A DNA stretch of 64,000 bases from assembly GCA_035048495.1 (NCBI GenBank), contig CM068544.1, positions 16,362,138 to 16,426,137 of the forward strand, in the 5' to 3' direction. Below are positions 26,101 through 35,673 of this stretch, one piece after another. The DNA comes from Euptelea pleiosperma (Eukaryota; Streptophyta; Magnoliopsida; Ranunculales; Eupteleaceae). The notes below the pieces were generated by a model. It saw only the letters and a program-made list of their open reading frames with translations, did no database searches and had not been told where the DNA came from. Both the position numbers and the translations under genes were made by a program. Each line of letters opens with the position of its first letter. The stretch's first letter is position 1.

Positions 26101-27062
26101 ATATTTGAACTACTAGCTTTTCTTGCACGTATCAATCCTACTGTATTCGCATCTCATATAATATGTAGTAGCCTTTACATTGCCCCTCCGCACTGACCCT
26201 GATGCCCTGCATACCTTTAACGACGGTTTTCTTCTTTTTTATCTTGCATCTAACTGTAATTTTTGGGTTCTAATTCTTGGGTCATGATTTTGGATGCAGC
26301 ACTGCTGGGTGCCCGTTTGGTGAGGGATGCCACTTCCTGCATTATGTTCCTGGTGGCATCAATGCGGTCGCTCAGATGACCAACATGGGAAGCAACCCAG
26401 CTCTTCCCCCATCCTCAAGAAACCAGGTGGTTCCACCACCCATGCACGATGGTTCATCTTCGCCTGCCATTAAAACCCGCATGTGCAACAAATTCAACTC
26501 TGCAGAAGGATGCAAGTTTGGGGACAAATGCAATTTTGCCCATGGTGAGAGGGAACTTGGTAAGCCCATTGCTCCTTCACATGAAGACCCCCGGGCTATG
26601 GGCCCTATGGTAGGCAGGTTGGCGAACCGGCTCGAGCCGCCCCCACCTGGCATTGCTGCGGCAGCGAGTTTTGGTGCCTCAGCGACTGCTAAGATAAGCG
26701 TAGATGCCTCCCTTGCTGGAGCAATCATTGGGAAGGGTGGTGTGAACTCAAAGCAGATCTGTCGTCTCACGGGTGCTAAGCTTGCCATACGAGAGCACGA
26801 ATCAGATCTGAACCTGAGGAACATTGAGCTTGAAGGGACCTTTGAACAGATTAAACAAGCCAGTGCAATGGTCCGTGAGCTAATTGTGAATGTTGGTTCA
26901 AACGCAGGCCATACGAAGAACCATGCCGCACCAGCCCCTGCTGCTCCAGCAAGCAATTACAAGACGAAGATGTGTGAGAACTTTGCAAAGGGGTCGTGCA
27001 CGTTCGGGGAAAGGTGCCACTTTGCACATGGTGCAAATGATCTGCGCAAGTCAGGAATGTGA
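10946..27062 (+). CDS. KHZ1-like: CCCH zinc-finger/KH-domain RNA-binding protein (join of three exons, 301 aa)
   Basis: Model: join(10946..11027, 12513..12573, 26300..27062), 906 nt including TGA, with GT-AG introns of 1,485 and 13,726 bp. The protein has three CCCH fingers, C43-x8-C52-x5-C58-x3-H62, C110-x8-C119-x5-C125-x3-H129 and C273-x7-C281-x5-C287-x3-H291. Between the second and third is one KH domain at about 178-245 with the GxxG loop GKGG (192-195). This order matches Arabidopsis KHZ1 and KHZ2, nuclear RNA-binding proteins of the autonomous flowering pathway that also affect leaf senescence. The function here is inferred from that family. The ATG is in an ACCATGAA context and opens with the family-like [12 protein letters not shown]. 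All metal ligands and the KH loop are intact and the frame closes, so the gene looks functional. The second intron cuts the first finger at codon S48 and is stuffed with transposons. The gene is convergent with the GATA gene. Confidence 0.92.
11942..12251. mobile_element. hAT-like MITE with 8-bp target duplication (KHZ intron 1)
   Basis: Ends CAAGGATTTAAATT and AATTTAAAACCTTG are inverted. The flanks ATCGTGAT (11934-11941) and ATCTTGAT (12252-12259) match at 7 of 8 positions. The interior is rich in GAAATTTCAG-type words. It belongs to a group in this window that shares these ends. Confidence 0.8.
12513..12573 (+). CDS. KHZ1-like: KHZ-like gene, exon 2
   Basis: A 61-bp micro-exon with acceptor GCAACAG|AAATGG and donor TTTTTCAG|GTTCTA. 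It encodes [19 protein letters not shown], including Cys43, the first ligand of finger 1. It is too short to appear as an open frame and is recovered only by family logic and phase: one base enters from exon 1 and two leave to exon 3. Confidence 0.88.
12574..14100. other. KHZ intron 2, 5' part: no element resolved
   Basis: Intronic sequence with no protein similarity that I recognise. The open frames at 13518-13700 (+) and 13553-13903 (-) show no family features and are treated as chance. Confidence 0.45.
14105..14475 (+). pseudogene. L1-type LINE reverse transcriptase fragment
   Basis: Broken plus-strand translation contains [12 protein letters not shown], then [12 protein letters not shown] and [13 protein letters not shown], the palm motifs of plant L1 reverse transcriptase. 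The FADD catalytic box is not reached. Several stops and frame changes, and truncation at both ends, show an old copy. It lies inside KHZ intron 2. Confidence 0.8.
14818..15401. mobile_element. hAT-like MITE with perfect 8-bp target duplication (KHZ intron 2)
   Basis: The left end is CAAAGTTTAAAAAGGC and the right end GCCTTTTTAAACAATG. The flanks CATAAAAC at 14810-14817 and 15402-15409 are identical. The interior carries inverted runs of GAGGC and GCCTC words (TCGAGGCGAGGCGAGCC near 15350). Confidence 0.82.
15803..16559. mobile_element. hAT-like MITE, 757 bp (KHZ intron 2)
   Basis: The ends are CAAGGTTTAAAAAGGC and TTTTTTAAACCTTG. The flanks GCGACAAT and GTGACAGT match at 6 of 8, a decayed 8-bp duplication. 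The interior has the same GAGGC/GCCTC word set as the 14818-15401 element. Confidence 0.75.
16830..17000 (+). repeat. Minisatellite with telomere-like words
   Basis: Three head-to-tail units of about 64-70 bp, each with TTAGGGTTTTGATGG and TATGGATGATGGG. The TTAGGGTTAGGG words resemble interstitial telomeric sequence, but the unit is not a telomere repeat. Confidence 0.75.
17048..17112 (+). repeat. Compound microsatellite (TA)n(GA)n
   Basis: About 28 bp of TA repeats followed directly by about 37 bp of GA repeats. Likely polymorphic. Confidence 0.97.
17181..18300. other. KHZ intron 2, middle part: nothing resolved
   Basis: Intronic sequence without recognisable domains or terminal repeats. 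The GGGTTT/GCCGTAGGG-rich segment at 17820-18080 is low complexity. Confidence 0.4.
18470..19170 (+). pseudogene. RTE-type LINE 3' remnants with (GAT)n tail
   Basis: Around 18550-18600 the plus strand reads like an RTE 3' terminus ([11 protein letters not shown]). From 18970 a second 3' end reads [12 protein letters not shown] sequence in broken frames, followed by the usual [12 protein letters not shown] region, and finishes at 19150-19168 in (GAT)n, the characteristic RTE tail. All frames are broken. The segment between contains the three-unit repeat at 18612-18870. Confidence 0.65.
18612..18870 (+). repeat. Three tandem ~95-bp units in the RTE remnant
   Basis: GAGCTCTTGACATGTTGAAC recurs at about 18611, 18710 and, as GAGCTCTCGACATGTTGAAT, at 18802. 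Each copy is followed by ATGCATTTGTATATAGATGTC or a close variant. The period shrinks slightly from one unit to the next. Confidence 0.85.
19343..20162. mobile_element. hAT-like MITE, 820 bp (KHZ intron 2)
   Basis: The ends are CAAGGTTCTAAACTTCG and TCGAATTCTAAAACCATG. The flanks GTCGTGAG and ATCGTGAG match at 7 of 8. The interior is a long imperfect palindrome of AATTCGGCGAATTT-type words. Confidence 0.75.
20245..22875 (+). pseudogene. 5'-truncated L1-type LINE ORF2 (reverse transcriptase), broken
   Basis: Plus-strand translation runs from the pre-RT region ([20 protein letters not shown]) through [41 protein letters not shown] and the catalytic FADDNLIF, then a zinc-knuckle region near 22140-22310 ([11 protein letters not shown]). 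It is disrupted by TGA at 20680, frame changes near 20800-20920 and a stop at 21197, just before FADD. The 3' end at about 22850-22873 is AATAAATTACACTTGTC followed by a short A tail, as expected for an L1. The endonuclease is missing. It lies sense-oriented in KHZ intron 2. Confidence 0.9.
22985..23112 (+). pseudogene. RTE-type LINE 3' tail with (GAT)n
   Basis: A short fragment reading [20 protein letters not shown] and ending in (GATGAT)n at 23088-23106, the standard 3' terminus of plant RTE elements. It is too short to assign further. Confidence 0.6.
23690..23915. mobile_element. MITE family B, second copy
   Basis: It has the same inverted ends (TTACTTTATTGATGCAATTT) as the copy at 10042-10283. 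The right end stops at a run of G and runs straight into the family-A copy, so it looks cut by that insertion. Confidence 0.72.
23918..24150. mobile_element. Mutator-like MITE (family A), copy in KHZ intron 2
   Basis: Very similar to the 9616-9890 copy in the same orientation: GATTAGAGTCGTTTTCCTGG, GAGCATTATTTGGGGTAC and GCTCCACCTAGCGATGGGCC are shared with small changes. The left TIR is missing. Confidence 0.7.
24253..24481. mobile_element. MITE family B, third copy
   Basis: Inverted ends again. The spacer to the left (TTTTGAGCTCACAATCCTAA) matches the spacer before the 10042 copy, so copies A and B here form a repeat of the 9.6-10.3 kb block. Confidence 0.75.
25113..25414 (-). mobile_element. 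TRIM (miniature LTR retrotransposon), 302 bp
   Basis: Two direct repeats, 25113-25229 (117 bp) and 25308-25414 (107 bp), have TG...CA ends (TGTTGACAACCACTT ... AACAACACA). The 78-bp interior, read on the minus strand, begins directly at the LTR with TGGTATCAGACCAGG, a primer site matching the 3' end of initiator tRNA-Met for the first ten bases. The other end has a G-rich tract (GGGGGTGTTGTTGGAG) as the polypurine tract. The flanks GAAGG and CCCAA do not match, so no target duplication is visible. It lies in KHZ intron 2, about 0.9 kb before exon 3. Confidence 0.8.
25415..26299. other. KHZ intron 2, 3' end
   Basis: Intronic. Frames at 25361-25861 and 25993-26196 show no domain. The acceptor TTGGATGCAG closes the intron. 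Confidence 0.5.
26300..27062 (+). CDS. KHZ1-like: KHZ-like gene, exon 3 (terminal coding exon)
   Basis: Acceptor TTGGATGCAG|CACTGC. It completes finger 1 from [15 protein letters not shown] and encodes fingers 2 and 3 and the KH domain, ending at TGA 27060-27062. The frame stays open upstream of 26300, but that part is intron, because exon 2 supplies the first cysteine. Confidence 0.93.
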
Positions 27063-28286
27063 AGAACTCTCCTTGGTTTATTTATGTTTTGGGGACAAAG
27101 CTCTTAAGGCTGTCTTGTAGTTGTAGGAACTCTATTTGAGTTTTGGTTGTTGGAAAGCACAAGGTTTTCTAGGTATCATAGTTTTCTAGCTATAATGATC
27201 CAGCTGTATTGGTTTTCATCCTTTGGCCATATTTTTTTTTGCACATTAGTTGAATTTTAATGGATGGTATTCATTTGGACGGTCAGATGAATGGTCCAGA
27301 AAGGATGACCAAGTAGCAGCATAATAATGATAATTGTATTACACGTGTGGGCCCCTGTGTCCCACAATGCTGTACGTAGCAAGATAATTATTTCTGATCT
27401 CAGTTGGGAGAATTTTGTGATCCACGTTCAAAAGCAGAGCGATGGCATCCACTAGTTGACTCGAGAGTAATAGTATGTACATAACATTACAAAATCCAAC
27501 GATGTTGGACACAAGAAGTGTCCAACACCAATAAAGGTTATCTAAAAAAAGCAAAAATGAGGGTATTTTGGAGATAGTAGGGGTGGCAGTGTCTGATGCG
27601 AGCAGCCGAGCAGGCTTGAGTCAAGTCTCCTGTCAAATGTCTCATTAGTGTGCGTATGGATGATCAGCCATAATACTAGATTTACTTTACAAATTATCAT
27701 CACCTTGGATTTCCTTTGTCACTAAAATCCCACTGTCACCTTAATAATTAATAATAAAGAATAGAGTTTTATGGGCCCAGAACGAACCGGGCCAATGGTT
27801 GCCAAAGATCCGAGTAGCTAGGCCCCAATCTGGACCAAAATTAGATATTTGAGTTAGATTTGAACCGGGCCTTACCTTATTTTCTTGTTAAAAGCTAAGT
27901 CAAAATCCGACCAAATTTATCTCTAGCCCATAACCTTCTCGGCCTACCAATGAAGCCCAAGCTTCCTCGTACACCAGTCCCGGCCCATGAAGGAATGAGC
28001 CAGCAAAACCCACCAGCCACAGAAACAAAAGCAAGTCCAAACCCGCTCTAAGTTTTAGCGGGGGCCAAGAAAATTAGTTCTGGCCCTCACTATGCCTATC
28101 AATGCAGCCCAAGCCCAGTTCAAAAGTAACTAGTGCTATATTCAAAGAGTCACAGAGACGAAAGATCAACCAACCAACCAACCTCTAAAACCGAAACTAC
28201 CAAAAGTAAGGTATTAACCTTTATTAAAACCAACACATATTCTCAACCCAAGTAAGAAAAACAAAGTAAATGAAGAACACAACATC
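27063..28286. other. Intergenic space between two convergent genes
   Basis: About 1.2 kb holding the 3' UTRs of the KHZ-like gene (+) and the GATA gene (-). I cannot place either poly(A) site firmly. It contains the perfect hairpin at 27503-27527 and otherwise no recognised element. Confidence 0.55.
27503..27527. repeat. Perfect 10-bp inverted repeat, 5-nt loop
   Basis: TGTTGGACAC, loop AAGAA, GTGTCCAACA. It is followed by AATAAAGG 4 bases later. It could fold in RNA from either strand. Confidence 0.8.
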
Positions 28287-28418
28287 TTAGAACTTTGGTT
28301 TCTTGGAAGACTCTCTCCCCTTGGCTGCACCAACCTTCGGTTTTGAATGAGACTCTGTAATCCCCATCATCCTTCTCTCTTCCTTCTTGTACCGAATCCC
28401 ACAAGCATTGCACAGAGA
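28287..28418 (-). CDS. HAN-like: GATA gene, exon 3 (terminal)
   Basis: Acceptor CAATTTCAG|TCTCTG. It encodes SLCNACGIRYKKEERRMMG, the second half of the finger, then a Lys/Ser-rich tail ending KKPKF and TAA. 43 codons plus stop, and the reading frame has no internal ATG long enough to show it as an ORF. Confidence 0.9.
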   Translation of the reverse strand, partial: SLCNACGIRYKKEERRMMGITESHSKPKVGAAKGRESSKKPKF

Positions 28419-31400
28419 CTGAAATTGAAGAATACGTATAAAAATAATAATAACACGTAGTTATGCAAATTAATACAAATAATTACATGATTGAGGATCC
28501 CACTATAAATGTTGCTTGAATTTGCTTAAGTTTGCAGTGTTGCGGGCCACATGGCACAATGATGGGACCGCATCAGAAAATGAAAATACCAATCCAATCA
28601 AAATCGAACAGTGTAAAATCGTCACAAACGTTCACTATATGATCGTTCAAAAAAACAAACCTGGAAGTCTCGTTATAGATCATTCATCGATGATCAACAA
28701 GATGAATAGAGAACTACCAACATGGTACTGGAACCCCTAAGTTCTCTACTTGTCACACCAAGTCAGAGATTTGAATCTAGAGACTTCAAAAACGACAATC
28801 CCATTGTAAATATATGTCTGCAACCTGCTCCTCTGTTTTCACTAGTACAAAATTTTCAAATTTCGGTGGATTTCGCTTTAGAAAGCTATATTTCGAGGTT
28901 TTCGGTACTCACTGAAACCGAAATTTCGACGTTTCGGCTGAAATTTAAAACCTTGAATAGAATAGTCTCTTTGTGCTTAATGTCCAACATTACTTACATG
29001 AGCCACTCCGATTCTTATGTTACCATAGCTATTGCCCTGTTTTTTCTTCTTTAATAGTCGATAATGACATCGTTGGCTGCCTCTTGTTGTACCAAGGTAT
29101 CACTCCAAAACTCAATCTAAACACATAACTAGTAGTTGACCTATGCATCATCACATCTCCTACGTAATGTTCGTCACAGAATCCAACTACCTCACATATT
29201 GCAAGATGCACCAAACTGCTTCTGTACGCGGTTTCCTCGAACTTTGCATGAATGTGCTTACTTTCCAAGAACGTAAGCAATATTGTATAGTTAAAGTTAG
29301 AATAATTAGACTTCTACCCAACTATTGATACATAGTGTCGTCATCAAAAAGACATCCTCCTACATCTTTTCTCAACTTTCCATTTATCTCGGTAGGAGTT
29401 GAGATTGACTTGCAATCCTCCATTCCACACTTGAACACGAAGTCTGTGATGTATTTCTTCTAGGACATGAACACTTACTTAACACACTAAGGAAGTGCTT
29501 GGGTTCCCCGGGCTCTTTTATCTCAAAATTCATTGTAAGACTTTCAAATTTGAATAATCTCCTTTGTCATATGATATTCGCTCAAAAGTGCTTCTTTTAA
29601 GTCATTATCCTTTTAGCGATGTTACATTCTCCTACGTAAAACTTATCTTTTCGTTGACTTTTTCACATAAGAGTTTCTTCCATTGCGTAGAACACATTCT
29701 TTAGACGAAAATCGACTATTTGCATGAAATATACGCATTTCGGATAGTCCAGTATCAAGCCGTTTTAGTTGAATCTTATTACATGCTTTTTCACTTGCAG
29801 GAGACCCTATCGAGCGATTCTTAAGGTGGGCGGGCCCACGATCAACCACAGAAACCCTCTATCAAAGCTTAAAGAACCAGCAAGCTAGGACAAGAAGATA
29901 GAAGCTAAGTACGGGTAAAGCCAGAGGATCGGAGCCGATCCAAAGAACCAAGAGAGCGAAAGAGTTGAAGACCAAGAGAAGGACCAAGGTGTTAAAAGCT
30001 ACACCAATTGACATCACAAGCTAGCTTGCTTAATTGGCGAAGCTCATGAAGAAGAATGAAGAAGACCAGGGTTCAAACCTTCTGCCAGATCTTTTTCTCT
30101 TTATTTTTATATTTTTTCTCACTTCTCTCCTAATTCTCTCTCTATCTCTCTAAACTATAACATCTTACCATTAGATCATCAAATCCTACCATTAGATATT
30201 TTAACCATCCGATCAGCCATCTGATCATCATTAATACCTTGGCTGGTCAAATCCCTACCATCCATCTTAACTTTCTACTAATCTAACAGATTTATCACCA
30301 TGATCTAATTTTAGCCCATACTTCCCGCCAGTTACTTTGTGCCAAACATCGTATAATATCTCTATTGGCACACCAAACCCACTTTCTCACAGGTCCGCTA
30401 CCATGCCAGCCCACTAATTGGCCTAATACTCAATGAGTAAAAGCCCTCCTATTCTCTGGCCCATTAGCATTTTCTAGAGGCCCACTATTCCATTGGTTCA
30501 CTAGCCTACCTATCCTCTGGCCGACACATGGCATTCTTAATGTTTGGCCCATAAGCCTTCTACACTAACTACCTATGGGCTCTCACAAGCCCATCTCATC
30601 TTGAACCATTTTTCACTGACCCATTTTCACTTACCCATTTCACAAACCCATTCCTAAAAGAGATAATAGGTTTCCTTTGACCTATTCTCACTTATCATCC
30701 ACTTAAGAAGCCATTCTCTCTCAAGGAAAGAGATCTCTCCATTATCCTTCCCTTCAATCCAATGGTTGGGAGAGGTCCTCCTTTAGTTTAAAAGGAGGAT
30801 CAACCCCATGTGAGATTCGGTTCTCTCCCCCCTCTCACAACCTAACCCTAGGTTTCATCTCTTCTTCTTCTTTAAACCTCTCTATCTCTTTCCTCTCCTT
30901 GGTTCGGTTCTTATCCAAAAACCAGCAAGAACATGGCTTTGCAGACCTCTTCTCCATTAGTAAGTCACTAAGGTAAATCTCCATTTTCTATCTCTTTCCT
31001 TCACTTTCTCTCTCTAGAAACCTTAATTCTCTCTCTACCTAGATCTCTCATCTCACTTTCTCTCCAATTCTCTCTCTAATTTGTTTCTCTCTAGCACTCT
31101 TTAATATTTTTTTATTTAGTTTATTTTCTTAACTGTTGTAATTTAAATTATTTTATTTCAAGATTAATGTAAGTATAATTTTCATTCAATAAATAGTTCA
31201 ATTAATAATTGTTATTTCGTTTATCATCATGCTTCTATTATTAGTTTAATAAGTAGATGAAATCCCAACCAAAATATGTTTTAAAAATCGACCTTAATCA
31301 CCACTCTCACCCTTTCATATTTTACAAGAATTTTCTGTATTTTTATGTTCCGATAAATTGTGTTCCCTAACCCCAAGTGCGGACGATATCCGACACAAAT

Positions 31401-34400
31401 CCCTACACAAATCTCTACATTTTACAAGATTAAGAATAGAATCATTATAAATTTGGTTGATTCCAGGGTTTCCGAATCCAATGACACGGAAAAACCTAAG
31501 TTTCATCATATAAGCAACAATGAGATCATTATGTAGATAAGCACTATAGTAATCCGCCCATCAGTAGCGGAGCTAGGATTTTGTTCAAGGGTGGGCAAAA
31601 GTGTATTTTTTCAAGGTGGGCAAAAGGGAACTTTGAAAGAAAAAAAAAATCCTTACTAAACTTTTAAAGTTGAGGTTGGGCAACTACCCTCGCCCCTTCC
31701 TAGCTCCGCCATTGCGCCCATCCTTTAGCTTTATGAACAAGTTAGAATCAATTGGTGCTACTATGTAACCACTGAACAACAAGAACTCCACAATCTTTTA
31801 TACCAGGCTCGCGGTGCCTATTTCAGCCTATAAAATAGTTTTCATAGCTTGAAAACATGCTTAAACTTCTTTTAGTTTTCAAAATTGTGCAGTTGCTCCA
31901 TATATATCTCCTTATCAATCTCACCATGCAGAAATGCTTTCTTGACATCCAACTACCAATGCTTCCACCATTTGCTTGCAATCAGATCAATCAACATACA
32001 TATGATCATATCGATAGTGATCTTTGCAACTGGACTAAAAGTCTCATAAAAGTCAATTCTATAATGTTGACTAAAACCATGTGCCACAAACATATCGTAA
32101 TGGTCTAGTCTCATTTGACCGTCTTTTCACCTTGTAAAACCACTTGCATGTAATTGACTTCACTTGTTCAACGCATGAAACCAATTTTTCACATCTCATT
32201 CTTTGTCAAGGCAGTGATCTCGTCCCCTTGTTGGAGGACTTGATTCCAATACTATTGATCATCCTCCCCTTGTTTTGAATCCTCATCCTTAAGACGGTTC
32301 CCTAGCTGGTCATCTTCAAGTACAAAAAAACCCTACTAAGTTAAGACCTTCAATCGACCACCACGATCATATATGCTTCATTGAACATATATTACATCAC
32401 GCGAGAAGTAAATCTTCTTAGTCGATGGATCACAACATATCCATCAAGTTTTGTCCAAGAGTTACTAGATCTCTTGGCTATTTTGAAGAAGCAGAAACAA
32501 CACCTTTTTGTTAAAGCTCTCATCGATAAAAGGGATTGATTGTTAACCAAATATGAAAATAGATATGGATAGCTCTTGGAGATGCTCTCAGGGCATCAAT
32601 TGTTAAAAATAGATTATAGGGGCCATTTTTGAGTTTCTTAGAAGCTTTGGGTGTTCCTATAATAGGATACTAATGAGTGATGATGAAAGAATTTAAGAGT
32701 TATAAACAGAACTAGTTTTGCTAATTTGATTTTTTAAATTGAATAAACCAATTATCTGAGTGAAAGAACGAGCGATCACTGAATTTCATGCTATCAATGT
32801 TTATCAGGGTTTTAAATTTCGACGAAAATTTCAAATATTTTCAGAATTTGTTTGAAATTTATAGAACTTTTCAAAATTTCATGAAATTCTGTGAAATTCG
32901 TCTGAAATTTTGGCGCGAATCTAGCTGATGGCGGGTGCGGGTCCAGCTTAAAATTTTGATTTTTTCATGAAATTTTGGTCGAAAATTTCAAAATTTTCAT
33001 CAATAATCTCAATTTCAAAATTTTCCAAAGTTTCACATGAAATTTCGACCGATATCGATATGTCGGTTTTGACGCTCTCATCGAAATGGATTGCGAAACC
33101 GAAATTTTTAAAGCTAGATGTTGAGTAGGTGACATGGATGCCCTTGCACCTACTAAAAACTATCTTTAAGAAGATAAATCTTAATTAAAACAAAGGTACA
33201 TTTCGATCATAATTTTCTTGTAATGGTTAGGAAGAAATTTACCTTGGCGCCCATGGGGCCGTTGCGCCATAATGGTGTGGTTGTTGTCTGACATGCCAAG
33301 CACCTTCTTGCTGGGTCATTGGGCTCTGGTTCAGTCCTCAAATGAAAGATGTCGCTCCCTGGCTTGGAGAAACCTGCATATCGGCCGTAGTTGGTGCGGA
33401 TGTTGGAAGCAGCAGGGGCTGTGATTGTAGGAGGTCCATAGAAACCAAAACCAGCCATGTTGTTGTTATGGTTGATCATATCTGGTAACCAATTAGGTTT
33501 GGGTGGGCCGTTGATGGCCCATCTAGTATATGCATCCCCTCTTCCATTCACCATCCCATTCTTCTCCATTACCTATTTAAGAAAAAGCTAATAATAATCA
33601 CGACAACATCCACGACTATAATTAGAGACCATGCGCTGACCGTATGAATGTTTGGCCCATTCCCAGGTGGACCTACAGACTAAACATCAGCCTGATTGGT
33701 GATTTCTAACCTTTGTATTTTAGAACCTCAAATAAAGCCTGAATCCCACGGTTAAAAATCACTAATCAGGCTGATTTTTGATCTTTACATCCACCAATGG
33801 ATGGGTGGGATGGGCCAAACATCCATGCGGTCAGTGGCCAAACATCTATTCGTCTAGGAATAATAATTTGATATTGGATATCTTCATACCCTAATTAATG
33901 CTATATTTCCCATGATTAAAAATCAACCCGTAAAAGACATCAATCCAACGGTTACAAATTAAATTTGTAATCCATTGATGATTGGATCACATTAATTATG
34001 AGCCATGTGGCACAATATTAGAGACCGCAGGCCATATGGATGTTTGTCCAATCCCTAGGTGGACCTACATGCTAAAAATTAGGGTGATTAAAATTTTCTA
34101 ACCTTTGGATCTGAGTACCCCAAATAATGCTAAATATCCCATGGTTAAAAATCAACCAATAAAAAGACACCAATCCCAAAAATAGAAGTCAAGGAATTAG
34201 TAGTTTTCTTCTCCCCCTAAAACTTTTAATTCTAGGAAAATCACGGAATTGAAAATATAATTCTTCGAATTCAGTCCTCCCAATCGCACATATTTGTGAT
34301 TCCAAGAATCACAAATCCAGTTCTGGCTTATTTCCGGCTTACCAAATAGACCCTTGGGGTCAAACATATTGACAAATATATATGTGTGTGAATCCCGCTT

Positions 34401-35196
34401 GAATTTTATAGGAGGCAAAAGAGCCCGAGAGAGAGAGAGAGAGAGGGCTCGGATGTGGGGTGTTTTCACAAACTTTGTGGTGCAAATAAAATTTCCCATA
34501 AAAAAGGGATGCAATATTTGGTTTTCCAGAACAAAGCTGTGCCTGCATCCAAAACCTACATATATGGCAAGTAAATCTATCATTTTGAGTATATTATAGA
34601 TCGAGACGATTATTTATGAGTACAATTTAAAGCACGTGGAGTACACGCGTTGAGTTGGGGCCTACGCCGCCCACCATGGTCAGAAGAATCATAATCTATG
34701 ACATGCTTTTGGACAGTTAAAAGAAGATCTCGCAAATGGTTCAACAAAAATGAGTAAATCTTTGATGAGGAGCCACGGTTGAGCCACGTAGAGAGAAAAA
34801 AATAGGAACAAAAGAGAGGGAGAGAGAGTACGGGCTCGGAGGTGGGGTGTTTTCACAAACTTTGTGGCGCAAATAAAATTTCCCATAAAAAAAAGGGATA
34901 CGATATTTGGTTTTCCAGAACAAAGCTGTGCCTGCATCCAAAACCTCCATATATGACAAGTAAATCTATCATTTTGAGTATTTTATAGATCGAGATAATT
35001 ATTTATGAGCACAATTTAAAGCAGTGGAGAACACACGTTGAGTTGGGGCCTACGACGCCCACCATGGTCAGAAGAATCATAATCTATGACATGCTTTTGG
35101 ACAGTTAAAAGAAGATCTCGTGAATGGTTCAACAAAAATGAGTAAATCTTTGATGAGGAGCCACGGTATGAGCCACGTAGAGAGAGAAGAAAATAG

Positions 35197-35254
<58 letters not shown>

Positions 35255-35592
35255 AGGGCTCAGATCTGGGGTGTTTTCACAAACTTTGTGGTGCAAATAA
35301 AATTTTCCATAAAAAAAAGGGATACGATATTTGGTTTTCCAGAACAAAGCTGTGCCTGCATCCAAAACCTCCATATATGGCAAGTAAATCTATCATTTTG
35401 AGTATTTTATAGATTGAGATGATTATTTATGAGTACAATTTAAATCACGTGGAGTACACGCGTTGAGTTGGGGCCGCCGCCGCCCACCATGGTCAGAAGA
35501 ATCATAATCTATGACATGATTTTGGACAATTAAATGAAGATCTCGCGAATGGTTCAACAAATATGAGTAAATAATCTTTGATGAGGAGCCAC

Positions 35593-35673
<81 letters not shown>

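Noticed and set aside
26372..26956. 194-codon minus-strand frame
   Set aside because: Antisense shadow of KHZ-like exon 3, whose plus-strand reading has complete zinc fingers and a KH domain.
33207..33569. A single-exon GATA-like protein starting at the ATG at 33569
   Set aside because: It would carry only half a zinc finger and end in intron sequence. The splice donor AAG|GTAAAT and the second half at 28418 complete the finger.
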